This document shows positions 45,521 to 55,103 of a stretch of DNA of 64,000 nt, piece by piece. This stretch comes from Roseovarius sp. 217. Its GTDB lineage: Bacteria; Pseudomonadota; Alphaproteobacteria; Rhodobacterales; Rhodobacteraceae. Below the pieces are notes generated by a model that made no database searches, had not been told where the DNA came from, and saw only the letters and a list, made by a program, of their open reading frames with translations. The DNA is taken from NCBI RefSeq assembly GCF_000152845.1, contig NZ_CH902584.1:670620-734619 (forward strand). Direction: 5' to 3'. The stretch's first letter is position 1. Each line of letters starts with the position of its first letter. The position numbers and the translations under genes are program-made.

Positions 45521-46093
45521 TCAGCTCAGGCTTGTTTTCGCGGGGTCTTGGGCCTCTGGCGCGGGACCAATCAGCCCCTGCGCCACGTCGAGCGCGGCAA
45601 TCACCGCCATCGCGGCAAAGGCATAGACCAGACTGGCATAGCCCCAGATCTGCTTTATCCCCAGCGTCGAGAGACGTTGAAACTGTGACGCCTTGAGGAT
45701 CGGTTGGCTCGACCAGAGCACGCTGACGGCGATCACCAGAATGATCAGATTGACCATCACAAGGATCGCACGTCGCACCTGTGGCCCGGTCATGTCGGGC
45801 AGAAGGCTGATCGAGATGTTTTGCCCCCGCGCAGCCGCGATCACGATGCCCCCAGCCACCATCCAAGGCAGCAGAACGGCGTGAATTTCATAGGCCCAAG
45901 GGATGCCCGAGCCCGTCGTATAGCGCAGCACGACATTCACAAAGAGAGCGACGAACATGAACACCAGCGTGGTGGCGGCAATGATTTTGCCGCTCCATTC
46001 CAGCACCGTGACCGGGGTCCGCAGGGATCGGGACAGAAGGCGCGTGCGCCCTCTGTCCGCCAAGCGCGGGGTGGGATCGCCCGCGCCCGACAT
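45521..46093 (-). CDS. TRAP transporter small permease (DctQ-like)
   Basis: This 190-residue protein has four membrane segments, including IIAATTLVFMFVALFVNVVL and ILVMVNLIILVIAVSVLW, with the family sequence YEIHAVLLPWMVAGGIVIAA. Its ATG overlaps the binding-protein stop by one base (TAATG at 46093). Confidence 0.9.
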   Translation of the reverse strand: MSGAGDPTPRLADRGRTRLLSRSLRTPVTVLEWSGKIIAATTLVFMFVALFVNVVLRYTTGSGIPWAYEIHAVLLPWMVAGGIVIAAARGQNISISLLPDMTGPQVRRAILVMVNLIILVIAVSVLWSSQPILKASQFQRLSTLGIKQIWGYASLVYAFAAMAVIAALDVAQGLIGPAPEAQDPAKTSLS

Positions 46094-47052
46094 TACTGAC
46101 CGACTGCCGATTTGAGCGCGGCCACCAGGTCCGGGAAATCGGCCGCGTATTTGTCATAGACCGATGCGGTCGCGGCGATATAGGCGTCGCGGTTGGCGTC
46201 GGCAAAGGTAGCGCCTTCGGCCTCCATCTTGGGCTTCAGGGTCTCGTCACCCTCAAGCGACAGTTGCCGTTGCAGCTTGCCCGCCTCTGCGGTGGCGCTC
46301 AGCGCGCAGGTTTGCGTCGCCTCATCTAGGCCCGACCACCACGCCAGACCCGCAACCACCGGGGTGGATTCGTATTTATGGCCGGTCATTGTCACGAAAG
46401 GTGTGATTTCATGCAGCTTGGCGCTGTAGATATTGGTCAGCGGGTTTTCCTGCCCGTCAAACACCCCCGATTGCAGCGCGGTGGGCAATTCCGACCACGC
46501 CAGCGGGGCCGGGGCGGCACCCAGCGCCTCGAAAATATCCACCGTCATCTGATCGGGGGGCGTGCGGATTTTCATACCCTTGAGATCGGCAGGCTCGGAG
46601 ACGTGCTTGGTCAGATGCGTCACGTTGCGGATGCCATTGTCCCAGAACCCGAGGATTTTCAGCCCGGCGTCCTGCGCGCGGGTGTCGAGCATGTTGCCCA
46701 CGTCACCATCCATCACGGCCCAAGCGGTCGGCAGGTCCTTGAACAGGAACGGCAGACCCAAGAGACCGATTTCCGGCACGATCTGGCTCATGGCCCCTTG
46801 GCTGTTGGCGCTGACCTGAATGATCCCCGCACTGGCAGAGGTGAGCATTTCCACATCATTGCCCATCGTGGCCGAGGGCGCATGATTGACGGTGTCGCCG
46901 GTGCAGGCGGCATAGAGTTCCGCCCATTTCTCGGCGGCGTCATAGCGCGGATTGCCGGGGTTTGAGCCATGGGCAAAGATGACCTCGGCGCTGGCCGTGG
47001 TGCCCGCAAAGGCTGTGGTTGTGGCCAGAATGGCCAGCAGATAGGTCTTCAT
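46093..47052 (-). CDS. TRAP transporter periplasmic binding protein (DctP-like)
   Basis: This 319-residue protein has a signal peptide (about 1-22) and the DctP fold: AEVIFAHGSNPGNPRYDAAE, then GLPFLFKDLPTAW, MKIRTPPDQMTVDIFEALGA with the carboxylate-binding arginine, and SGVFDGQENPLTNIYSAKL. The ligand is a carboxylate or similar small hydrophilic molecule. No hairpin follows, because the small-permease gene overlaps. Confidence 0.92.
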   Translation of the reverse strand: MKTYLLAILATTTAFAGTTASAEVIFAHGSNPGNPRYDAAEKWAELYAACTGDTVNHAPSATMGNDVEMLTSASAGIIQVSANSQGAMSQIVPEIGLLGLPFLFKDLPTAWAVMDGDVGNMLDTRAQDAGLKILGFWDNGIRNVTHLTKHVSEPADLKGMKIRTPPDQMTVDIFEALGAAPAPLAWSELPTALQSGVFDGQENPLTNIYSAKLHEITPFVTMTGHKYESTPVVAGLAWWSGLDEATQTCALSATAEAGKLQRQLSLEGDETLKPKMEAEGATFADANRDAYIAATASVYDKYAADFPDLVAALKSAVGQ

Positions 47053-47112
47053 GGTGGTTTCCTCCCTGTTCGAAGACTGATGTATTTGGTCCCGCTCCTC
47101 AACGGGTCAGGG

Positions 47113-47868
47113 TCAGTGAATGAGCGATCCGCCGTTCACATCGACCTCGGTTCCGGTGCAATAGGCCGCAAGATCAGAGGCCAGAAAGAGCGCGCAGCCC
47201 GCCACATCCTCGGCTGTGCCGGCGCGTCCCATCGGAATGCCTGCCAGCACCTGCGCACGCATCTCATCGCTGAGTTTCCCGGCGGTGATGTCCGTGGCGA
47301 TAAAGCCGGGGCAGATCGCGTTGGAGCGCACATTGTCGGGTGCCAACTCTCGCGCCATCGCCTTGGTGAGGCCCAGAACTCCGGCCTTGGCCGCTGAATA
47401 ATGCGGCCCGCCAAAGATACCGCCGCCGCGTTGCGCCGACACCGAGGACATATTGACAATGCTCCCAGATTTCTGCGCCCGCATCGCCGGGATAACGGCC
47501 TGAGACATGTAGAGCGTGCCGCGCAGGTTCACGTCCAGAACGGCATCGTAATTGTCAGGTCCGATATCCATCAGCTTGAGCGGCTGGGTAATCCCGGCAT
47601 TATTGACCAGGATATCAATCCGCCCATAGGTGTCGATCACCCGCTTTGCCACCGCCAGACAGGCCTCGCGGTCCACGACATTGCCCACCAGCCCGAGATG
47701 CCCCGTGCCCGGCAGGTCCGCCGCCGCCGCCTCGGCCTGCGCCAGATCGAGATCGGTGATCACCACCGTCGCGCCCTGTTCGGCAAAGAGCCGCGCCGTC
47801 GCCTTGCCCAGACCGCGTGGGCTGGCAGCCCCGGTCACGATTGCAGTTTTTCCGTCCAACAGGCCCAT
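47113..47868 (-). CDS. Short-chain dehydrogenase/reductase
   Basis: This 251-residue SDR has the cofactor motif TGAASPRGLGKA, NNAG at about 89-92, the catalytic serine region VNMSSVSAQRGGG, and catalytic Y/K in HYSAAKAG. The dehydratase or ketoreductase role depends on the substrate, probably an alcohol group on the imported sugar derivative. GGAGG 7 bases before the ATG at 47868 rules out the long upstream extension. Confidence 0.92.
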   Translation of the reverse strand: MGLLDGKTAIVTGAASPRGLGKATARLFAEQGATVVITDLDLAQAEAAAADLPGTGHLGLVGNVVDREACLAVAKRVIDTYGRIDILVNNAGITQPLKLMDIGPDNYDAVLDVNLRGTLYMSQAVIPAMRAQKSGSIVNMSSVSAQRGGGIFGGPHYSAAKAGVLGLTKAMARELAPDNVRSNAICPGFIATDITAGKLSDEMRAQVLAGIPMGRAGTAEDVAGCALFLASDLAAYCTGTEVDVNGGSLIH

Positions 47869-47902
47869 TGCCCATCCTCCTCCGATTATCTGGTGATCCG
47901 GC

Positions 47903-48934
47903 TCAGAGCCAGGCTTTGATCTGCTCCGCGACCTTGTCCACCGACAGGCCGTACATGTCATGCAGCGTGGGCAGCGCCCCCGCTTCAAGGAAGTCATCAG
48001 GCAGGCAGATCATGCGGAATTTTGGCGCAATCCCTGCGGTCATCAAACAGCCCGCAACCGCCTCGCCCAGCCCACCGTTCACGGTGTGGTTCTCGGCCGT
48101 CACGACAAGGCGGCCAGACTTTGCGGCCTCGGTGCGGATCGTTGCCACATCCAGTGGCTTGATCGTCGGCACATGCAGCACCGCCACATCAACCTTGTCC
48201 GCTGCCAGCTTTTCGGCGGCATCGAGCGCACGCATCGTCATGATGCCCGAAGAGATCACCAGCACATCGCGCCCCTCACGGATCATCTGCGCGCGGCCCA
48301 GCTCAAATTTGTAATCCGGCTTGTGCCGCGTCAGGACCGTCGGCACCTTGCCCCGCAAAAGACGTGCATAAACCGGCCCGTCATGCGCCAGCATCGCGGG
48401 CACCATGCCCGCCACATCATCCGCATCGCAGGGGTCGATGATCACCATATTGGGCAACCCGCGAAAAATCGCCAGATCCTCGGTCGCCTGATGGCTGGGG
48501 CCATAGCCCGTGGTCAGCCCCGGCAGCGCGCAGACGATCTTGACCGGCAGGTTTTCCTCGGCAATCGCCATGGCGATGAAATCATAGGCGCGGCGGCTGG
48601 CAAAGACGGCGTAAGTGGTGGCAAAGGGAATGAACCCCTCGCGCGCCAGACCGGCGGCAGCAGAAAACAGCAACTGCTCCGCCATGCCCATCTGATAGAA
48701 CCGCTCGGGCATCGCACCGGCAAAGATATGCAGATCGGTGTATTTCGACAGATCCGCCGACAGCCCGACAATGCGGGGATTTTTCTTGGCCTGATCGACC
48801 AGCGCGTGACCGAACGGAGCGCTGACTGTGTCATAGCCTTCGGCGGCCAAGGAGGCGATCATCGCCGTGGTTGCGACCTTGGTTTCCGGCACCTGGCGCG
48901 GCTCATGTTTGCGGGCCATGGAGGCGAGGGTCAT
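47903..48934 (-). CDS. Transketolase, C-terminal subunit
   Basis: This 343-residue protein holds the pyrimidine-binding (PYR) and C-terminal domains of a transketolase: FYQMGMAEQLLFSAAAGLA with the catalytic glutamate, YDFIAMAIAEENLPV, and GYGPSHQATEDLAIFRGL. It pairs with the upstream subunit to form one active TPP enzyme. Its start overlaps the stop of that gene (ATGA at 48931-48934), which supports an obligate complex. Confidence 0.92.
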   Translation of the reverse strand: MTLASMARKHEPRQVPETKVATTAMIASLAAEGYDTVSAPFGHALVDQAKKNPRIVGLSADLSKYTDLHIFAGAMPERFYQMGMAEQLLFSAAAGLAREGFIPFATTYAVFASRRAYDFIAMAIAEENLPVKIVCALPGLTTGYGPSHQATEDLAIFRGLPNMVIIDPCDADDVAGMVPAMLAHDGPVYARLLRGKVPTVLTRHKPDYKFELGRAQMIREGRDVLVISSGIMTMRALDAAEKLAADKVDVAVLHVPTIKPLDVATIRTEAAKSGRLVVTAENHTVNGGLGEAVAGCLMTAGIAPKFRMICLPDDFLEAGALPTLHDMYGLSVDKVAEQIKAWL

Positions 48935-49785
48935 AGCGGCTTTCCTTCTTCCAGCACGGCCAGCGCCTTGGCCCATTCATCCGCCTCGACGCGGATAAAG
49001 TGATTGCTTTCCCGCGCCTCGAGAAAATCGACGCCCTTGCACATCTTTGTGTGACAGATGATGACGCGCGGCTTGGCGTCGTTGAGGCTGCGGGCAACGT
49101 CGAACGCTGCGGTCAGCGCACTCAGATCATTGCCGTCCACCTCTTGCGCATGCCAGCCGAAGGCCTGCCATTTCGGCGCCTCAGCCCCCACGGCCAAGGC
49201 ATCGCGCGACGGCCCGTCGGCCTGTTGATTGTTGAAATCGACGATGCAGATCAGATTGTCGAGCTTCCATTGCGTGGCGGACATCACCGCCTCCCAGGTC
49301 GAGCCTTCGCCCAATTCCCCATCCGACATCAGGTTATAGACATAGGCCGGGTTCTTCTTGCGCTTGAGGCCCAGCGCCATACCCACGGCAATCCCAAGCC
49401 CCTGACCCAGCGAGCCGCCCGTGATCTCCATCCCCGGCGTATAGGACGCCATGCCCGACATCGGCATGCGGCTGTCATCCATGCCATAGGTGTCAATCTC
49501 ATCCTCGGGTAGAATGCCTGCCTCCATCAGCGCGGCATAGAGCGCGATGGCATAGTGACCGATGGACAAGAGAAACCGGTCACGCCCTTCCCATTCGGGA
49601 TCTTCCGGGCGATATTCGAGCGCATGGAAATACGAGGTGGCCAGCACATCGGCGACGCCAAACGCCTGTCCGATATAGCCCTGTCCCTGCACTTCCCCCA
49701 TACGCAGCGCTTTGCGGCGGATGTTCCAGGCCCGCATCTCCAACGAGATGTTGGAGAGTGCGCCAACTCGGTTCTGAATAGTCAT
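48931..49785 (-). CDS. Transketolase, N-terminal subunit
   Basis: This 284-residue TPP-binding subunit has conserved GHYAIALYAALMEAG, the TPP motif beginning SDGELGEGSTWEAVM and ending in NNQ (the usual first glycine of GDG is serine), and GNDLSALTAAFD. Together with the next gene it makes a complete transketolase. The gene starts 153 bases from the divergent full-length transketolase. Confidence 0.92.
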   Translation of the reverse strand: MTIQNRVGALSNISLEMRAWNIRRKALRMGEVQGQGYIGQAFGVADVLATSYFHALEYRPEDPEWEGRDRFLLSIGHYAIALYAALMEAGILPEDEIDTYGMDDSRMPMSGMASYTPGMEITGGSLGQGLGIAVGMALGLKRKKNPAYVYNLMSDGELGEGSTWEAVMSATQWKLDNLICIVDFNNQQADGPSRDALAVGAEAPKWQAFGWHAQEVDGNDLSALTAAFDVARSLNDAKPRVIICHTKMCKGVDFLEARESNHFIRVEADEWAKALAVLEEGKPL

Positions 49786-49938
49786 TCGGTCCTCCCGGTC
49801 TGCTGACCTCGCCAAACGCTAACACCGATGCAGGTCGATAGATTGTGCGAAAAATGCAAAACCTTGTTAGGAAAACTAAACAACTTTCAAGCCCGACATC
49901 GGGTAGGACAGATTTGACTCTGACAACGGGCCGACCGC

Positions 49939-51894
49939 ATGACCGATATTCAATCCATGGCCAACGCCATCCGCTTTACCGCTCTTGACGCGATTCTGAA
50001 CGCCGGTGAGGGGCATCAGGGCGTGCCGCTTGGCATGGCGGAAATCGCAGCCACACTCTACGCGTGTCACCTCAAGGTTGACCCCAAGACCCCGCTCTGG
50101 CCCGACCGCGACCGCGTGATCCTGTCCAATGGTCATGGTTCCATGCTGCTCTATGCGCTGCTGCACCTTGCGGGTTATGCGCATGTCACCACCGATGCGC
50201 TCAAATCCTTTCGCCGTTTGGGCTCGGTTTGCGCCGGTCATCCCGAAATCGAACAGGAAGCGGGGATCGAGATCACCACCGGCCTCTTGGGGCAGGGCAT
50301 CGCCTGCGCCGTTGGCATGGCCGTGGCCGAGGCGCGTCTGGCGGGGCGCTTTGGCAGCGGTCTGGTGGATCACCGCACATGGGCCTTTGTCGGGGATGGC
50401 TGCCTGCAAGAGGGTGTCGGCCAAGAGGCGATCTCGCTGGCCGGCCACCTGCGCTTGGGAAAACTCACCTTTCTCTGGGATGACAACCACATCACCGATG
50501 ATGGCGATACCGCGCTGTCGATTTCCGAGGACGTGCCCGCCCGCTTTCGCGCCGCGAACTGGCATGTGACAGAGGTGGACGGGCATGACATCGAGGCGAT
50601 CTCGGAGGCGATGGACGCGGCCAAATCCGATCCGCGCCCGTCGCTGATTGCCTGCCGCACCATCATCGCGCGCGGTATTCCGCGCCTTCAGGGGCAGCGC
50701 GGCGGGCATAGCGCGCCCTTGACCCCGACCGACTCCGCCGAGGCCCGCGCGGCAATGGGCTGGCCGCATGCGCCCTTTGAGATCCCCGACACCATCCGCG
50801 CTGATTGGGCCACGGCCATGAGGCGCGGCGCTGTGGCCCACGCGGACTGGACCACCCGCCTCGCGCAGCATCCAGACGTTATCGCGTTTCATCGCTGGAC
50901 CTCCGGTGCCTTGCCGCCGGATTGGGACCAGACCCTGAACCGGATCAAACAGGATCAGGCCGCCGATACCGCACCGCGCCCGACCATCACCACCTCTGGC
51001 GAAGTCTGCGCCGCGCTGAGCGGCCCCTTGCCAGACCTCACCGTGCTCTGCGCCGATCTGGAGGCGCCGACCAATCACAAACGCGGGCGCGCGGCCTTCA
51101 GCGCCAGTGACCCGACCGGCAGCTATGTGCATTGCGGCGTGCGCGAACATCTCATGGGGGCGATGTGCGACGGCATCGCCGCCCATGGCGGTTTGCGCCC
51201 GGTCAACGTGACCTATCTGGCCTTTGCCGATTACGAACGCCCCGCGATGCGCATGGCCGCGCTGATGGGCTTGCCCGCGCTCTTTGTGTTCAGCCATGAC
51301 AGCATCGGCGTGGGCAGCAACGGCCCGACGCATCAGCCGGTCGAGGTGCTGGCCAGCTTCCGTGCTATGCCGAATATGCGGGTCTTTCGCCCCGCCGATG
51401 CGGTGGAAACCACCGAGGCCTGGGATATCGCGATGCGCGCCACCGATGGTCCAAGCCTCTTCGCGCTCTCGAAACAACCCGCCCGACAGGTGCGCAGCCA
51501 TAGAGATGAAAACCTGACCGTACGCGGTGCCTATGTTCTGATTGAGCCGCAAGGCCCCCGTGATCTCACCCTTCTGGCAACTGGAACCGAGGTCGGGCTT
51601 GCGGTCGAGGCCTGCACGGCGCTCCGCGCGCGCGGCATCAACGCGGCCGTGGTGTCTATGCCGTGCTGGGAATTGTTCAATGCGCAGGACAAGGCCTATC
51701 GCGATGCCGTGCTGGGCACCGCACCTCGCATCGGGATTGAGGCGGCCATGGACTTTGGTTGGGAACGATGGCTGCGACCAGACGATCGGTTCATCGGCAT
51801 GTCAGGGTTTGGCGCGTCCGACAAATCCGAAACGCTCTATCAGCATTTCGGAATCACCGTAGAGCGTATCTTGCTGGAAGCAGAGACGATCTGA
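49939..51894 (+). CDS. Full-length transketolase-family enzyme
   Basis: This 651-residue enzyme has all three transketolase domains: TPP-binding (GDGCLQEGVGQEAISLAGHL through WDDNHIT), PYR domain with the catalytic glutamate in HCGVREHLMGAM, and the C-terminal domain with LATGTEVGLAVEA. It includes SIGVGSNGPTHQPVE typical of TktA/B. A second transketolase beside a split one is unusual for a single pathway; it may be specialised for a different two-carbon donor or acceptor than the housekeeping enzyme. Confidence 0.9.
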   Translation: MTDIQSMANAIRFTALDAILNAGEGHQGVPLGMAEIAATLYACHLKVDPKTPLWPDRDRVILSNGHGSMLLYALLHLAGYAHVTTDALKSFRRLGSVCAGHPEIEQEAGIEITTGLLGQGIACAVGMAVAEARLAGRFGSGLVDHRTWAFVGDGCLQEGVGQEAISLAGHLRLGKLTFLWDDNHITDDGDTALSISEDVPARFRAANWHVTEVDGHDIEAISEAMDAAKSDPRPSLIACRTIIARGIPRLQGQRGGHSAPLTPTDSAEARAAMGWPHAPFEIPDTIRADWATAMRRGAVAHADWTTRLAQHPDVIAFHRWTSGALPPDWDQTLNRIKQDQAADTAPRPTITTSGEVCAALSGPLPDLTVLCADLEAPTNHKRGRAAFSASDPTGSYVHCGVREHLMGAMCDGIAAHGGLRPVNVTYLAFADYERPAMRMAALMGLPALFVFSHDSIGVGSNGPTHQPVEVLASFRAMPNMRVFRPADAVETTEAWDIAMRATDGPSLFALSKQPARQVRSHRDENLTVRGAYVLIEPQGPRDLTLLATGTEVGLAVEACTALRARGINAAVVSMPCWELFNAQDKAYRDAVLGTAPRIGIEAAMDFGWERWLRPDDRFIGMSGFGASDKSETLYQHFGITVERILLEAETI

Positions 51895-52040
51895 CACCCC
51901 CCAACGCTCTGCCTTTGCCTCGGCTCCAAGGGGCGACGTCCGTCTGGAATCAGCTTGTCGAGGGTCAGACAGATATGATCAACTGACGCCCTGACTACGG
52001 ACTTGAGCCGTGTGCGTTGCGCTTGGAAATGGAGACTGAA

Positions 52041-53330
52041 ATGAACCTTGCAAGACTGGCGTCAGAGGCTGCTGATCGCGGACGACCAGTCCGGGCCGGG
52101 CTGATTGGGGCGGGCAAGTTCGGCTCGATGTTTCTCAGCCAGGTGCCGACCATCGCCGGGCTCAAAGTGACGGCGATTGCCGATCTCGATCCCGCCCGCG
52201 CCCGGGCCGCCTGCGCCGCCGTCGGTTGGGACGACAGCCGCATCGCCAGCACCGCCTATATCGACGATGGCGCGGCCCTTGCCGCCCGTGACGATGTCGA
52301 TGTGGTCATCGAGGCCACCGGCAATCCCCGCGCCGGTATCACCCATGCGCGCGCCGCCATTGCAAACGGCAAGCATGTGGTGATGGTGAATGTCGAGGCG
52401 GACGTGCTGGCCGGTCCCAGCCTCGCCGCCAAGGCGCGCGCCGCGGGCATGGTCTATTCCCTGGCTTACGGCGATCAACCCGCGCTCGTGTCGGAAATGG
52501 TCGATTGGGCGCGTGCCGCCGGCTTTCATGTCACGGCGGCGGGCAAGGGCACCAAATACCTGCCCGCCTATCACGCCGTGACCCCCGATGACGTCTGGTC
52601 GCATTATGGCCTGACCGCGCAAGAGGCGGCAGCAGCGGGGATGAATCCGCAAATGTTCAACTCGTTTCTCGACGGCACCAAGAGCGCCATCGAAATGGTG
52701 GCGATTGCCAATGCCTGCGGTCTCGATATCCCCGACAACGGCCTCAGCTTCCCCCCATGTGGGGTGGACGATCTGGCGCATGTGCTGCGCCCGCGTGCGG
52801 TGGGCGGGCAGTTGGACCGGCGCGGCATGGTCGAAACCGTGTCCTCGCTCGAACGCGACGGGCGGCCTGTGTTCCGTGATCTGCGCTGGGGCGTCTATGT
52901 CGTGCTCGAGGCCCCCAATGACTATGCCGCAGCTTGCTTCAAACAATACGGCCTGCCCACGGATTCCACTGGGCGCTTTGCGTCGATGTATAAACCCTTT
53001 CATCTGATCGGGCTGGAATTGTCGATCTCTGTCCTGAGCGCCGCGCTGCGCCATGAGCCCACCGGCCAATCGCGCGAGATGCGGGGCACCGTCGCCTCAG
53101 TCGCCAAGCGCGCGCTCAAGGCGGGCGAGGTTCTGGATGGCGAGGGCGGCTATACCGTCTGGGGCAAAGCGCTGCCGCTCAGCCGGGCCGGCGCGGCCCT
53201 GCCCATCGGTCTTGCCCATGGGGTGCGCTTGACGCGCGACATCGCGGCGGGGGCGGTGGTGATGCTCGACGATGTCGATCTGTCAGGCATCGACGCGGCC
53301 ACCCTCTACCGCGCCGCCATAGCGGGGTGA
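52041..53330 (+). CDS. DRL/DXR-II-like NAD(P)-dependent oxidoreductase with SAF-type C-terminus
   Basis: This 429-residue enzyme has an N-terminal Rossmann fold (RAGLIGAGKFGSMFLSQV), the conserved segment GKHVVMVNVEADVLAGPSLA, YSLAYGDQPALVSEMVDWAR, and AGKGTKYLPAYHAVTPDD. A C-terminal part (about 340-415) has an SAF-like feature (LKAGEVLDGEGGYTVWGK). These patterns match what I remember of the DRL family, first known as an alternative deoxyxylulose-phosphate reductoisomerase, and of homoserine-dehydrogenase-like oxidoreductases. In this catabolic setting it may act on a branched or linear sugar derivative rather than make isoprenoids. GGAG before the ATG at 52041 is the best start. Confidence 0.72.
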   Translation: MNLARLASEAADRGRPVRAGLIGAGKFGSMFLSQVPTIAGLKVTAIADLDPARARAACAAVGWDDSRIASTAYIDDGAALAARDDVDVVIEATGNPRAGITHARAAIANGKHVVMVNVEADVLAGPSLAAKARAAGMVYSLAYGDQPALVSEMVDWARAAGFHVTAAGKGTKYLPAYHAVTPDDVWSHYGLTAQEAAAAGMNPQMFNSFLDGTKSAIEMVAIANACGLDIPDNGLSFPPCGVDDLAHVLRPRAVGGQLDRRGMVETVSSLERDGRPVFRDLRWGVYVVLEAPNDYAAACFKQYGLPTDSTGRFASMYKPFHLIGLELSISVLSAALRHEPTGQSREMRGTVASVAKRALKAGEVLDGEGGYTVWGKALPLSRAGAALPIGLAHGVRLTRDIAAGAVVMLDDVDLSGIDAATLYRAAIAG

Positions 53331-53337
53331 TCGCGGC

Positions 53338-53880
53338 TCAGCTCTGGCTGAGATACGCGAGCATCGTATCAGCCCCTGAGACCTTGACCGGCACGCCGTC
53401 TGGATTGTCGCGAAAACCTGGCTCGGCAAAGAGGTTTTTGATCACGCCATCTTCGACGAGCATCGAGTATCGCCAACTGCGCAGGCCCATACCGTTGCTG
53501 CTCCGGTCGACCAGCATTCCCATCTTGCGGGTGAATTCGCCATTGCCATCAGGCAGCATGAAAACATTGTTGATGTCGCGCGACGTGGCCCACTGATGCA
53601 TGACAAAAGCGTCGTTCACAGACAGGCAGATCACACGGTCAATGCCCGCCCTGCGAAAGGCTTCATAGTGCTGCTCGTAGCCGGGCAGATGCCTGTCCGA
53701 ACATGCGGGCGTAAAGGCTCCGGGCAGAGCGAACAACACGATGCGCTGCCCCGGAAAAATATCGGCGCTGGTCAGCACCTTCCATTCGAATGGGTTTGGC
53801 CCCTCAAGCGCGTCGTTGCGAATGCGCGTGTGAAAGGTGGCGTCCGGGATGATGGTCTGGAGTCTCATAATGGTCTTCAT
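53338..53880 (-). CDS. Peroxiredoxin (Prx5/redoxin type)
   Basis: This 180-residue thiol peroxidase has the peroxidatic cysteine in FALPGAFTPACSDRHLPGY, followed by DRVICLSVNDAFVMHQWA and a C-terminal conserved region typical of Prx5/AhpE-like enzymes. No second resolving cysteine is evident, so it is probably a 1-Cys type. It is convergent with the DRL-like gene, 7 bases apart, and not clearly tied to the pathway genes. Confidence 0.9.
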   Translation of the reverse strand: MKTIMRLQTIIPDATFHTRIRNDALEGPNPFEWKVLTSADIFPGQRIVLFALPGAFTPACSDRHLPGYEQHYEAFRRAGIDRVICLSVNDAFVMHQWATSRDINNVFMLPDGNGEFTRKMGMLVDRSSNGMGLRSWRYSMLVEDGVIKNLFAEPGFRDNPDGVPVKVSGADTMLAYLSQS

Positions 53881-54055
53881 GTCCTTAGAGGCGACAGGTT
53901 GCCGTTTAAACTCGGGTCGGCCCAACGCGCCTGTGTTCGGCATCAGCTTGTGGTGCGTGTCATGCGGTGCAGGTAACGTCTTTCATAATCTCTGGCGTCC
54001 TCGTCGAACAGGGTCAAAGACGATGCCGCCCCGGCGCGATGCAAGGCATCCTTGG

Positions 54056-55090
54056 TCATAGGGCGCGGGCCGTGCCGCGCAGAATGCACTCCAGCGGACA
54101 GTTGATCCGGAAATGCTCCGTGTTGACCCCGGTGATCAGATCGGTGAACCGTGCGCCTGCAATCTCGCCGATGCTCCGGGCAGGGATGCGGATCGTGGTC
54201 AGACCCGGCTCCATCTCATTCGACCCTTTGAAATCGCCGATACCGATCACCGAAATATCCTCAGGAACACGCAGCCCGCAGCTTTGCGCGCCATAGATCA
54301 CCCCTTGGGCAATCACATCATTGCCACACAAGAGCGCGGTCGGGCGGTGCCTGCGTTGCAAGAGCTCCTGCGCCACCTGCTTGGCCTGCGCAATGCTATA
54401 GGGCGCCTCCCATTGCCAGTCGTCGACCAGCGGCACACCTTCGGCCAGCAACCGCGCGCGCGCGCCCGAGAGGCGGGCACTGGCCCGGTCATTGCCATCG
54501 GGACGCGGAAAGACCAGCCCGATGTCGCGATGCCCAAGGCCAAGCAGATGGTCGGCGGCGATGCGCCCCGCTTCGTGATTGTCCGCCCCGACACAGGGCA
54601 GCACGGAATCGGGCGCGTAATTCCACAGCGCCATCGCCGGTGTCCCCTGCTGCTGCAACAGCCGCAGACTGGCGTCAGAGTGTTCCAGCCCAACCAGCGC
54701 AATACCGTCCACCCGATGCTCCATCAGCTTGCGCATCATCGCATATTCGCGGTCGAGGTCATAGGAATGCGACGCGATGAGCAGGGTAAAACCGGCCCGG
54801 TCGATGGAATCGGAAAAGGACTGGATCACTTCGGCAAAGATCGCATGGTCGATGGTCGGCACGATCAAACCGATGGTGGCGTTGCGCCTCCCATGCATCG
54901 ACTGGGCCGCGCGATTGCGAATATACCCGAGTTTCTCAACCGCACGGGTGATGCGTTTGCGGGTGGCGGGACTAACCAGTCCGGGATGATTGAAACTGCG
55001 CGACACGGTCGAAGCTGAGACGCGCGCGGCCTTTGCCACAGCAACGATATCCACTTTTTCGTTAACCTTATCAGACATATAATGCGCCAT
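54056..55090 (-). CDS. LacI-family transcriptional regulator
   Basis: This 344-residue protein has a LacI helix-turn-helix (about 12-60, with VAVAKAARVSASTVSRSFN and the hinge-like RAAQSMHGRRNATIG), followed by a periplasmic-binding-protein-like effector domain (GLIVPTIDHAIFAEVIQS, RPTALLCGNDVIAQGVIYGA). It is divergent from the tctA-like gene and probably represses the transport operon. A candidate operator lies between the two starts. Confidence 0.92.
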   Translation of the reverse strand: MAHYMSDKVNEKVDIVAVAKAARVSASTVSRSFNHPGLVSPATRKRITRAVEKLGYIRNRAAQSMHGRRNATIGLIVPTIDHAIFAEVIQSFSDSIDRAGFTLLIASHSYDLDREYAMMRKLMEHRVDGIALVGLEHSDASLRLLQQQGTPAMALWNYAPDSVLPCVGADNHEAGRIAADHLLGLGHRDIGLVFPRPDGNDRASARLSGARARLLAEGVPLVDDWQWEAPYSIAQAKQVAQELLQRRHRPTALLCGNDVIAQGVIYGAQSCGLRVPEDISVIGIGDFKGSNEMEPGLTTIRIPARSIGEIAGARFTDLITGVNTEHFRINCPLECILRGTARAL

Positions 55091-55103
55091 TTTAGAGATT
55101 TTA

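Noticed and set aside
44066..45688. Long open frame of 540 codons on the plus strand across the TRAP permease genes
   Set aside because: It is antisense to the clearly coding DctM- and DctQ-like genes; its product is an arginine/histidine-rich shadow with no family motif. High GC at third positions keeps such antisense frames open.
47903..49785. Split transketolase as SqwGH of the sulfoquinovose transketolase pathway
   Set aside because: Split transketolases are common; no sulfoquinovosidase, sulfoquinovose isomerase or sulfoerythrose isomerase gene is nearby, so there is no support for sulfosugar use.
49876..51552. Long open frame of 558 codons on the minus strand across the full-length transketolase
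   Set aside because: Antisense shadow of a gene with intact catalytic motifs; histidine/glycine/arginine-rich with no recognisable domain.
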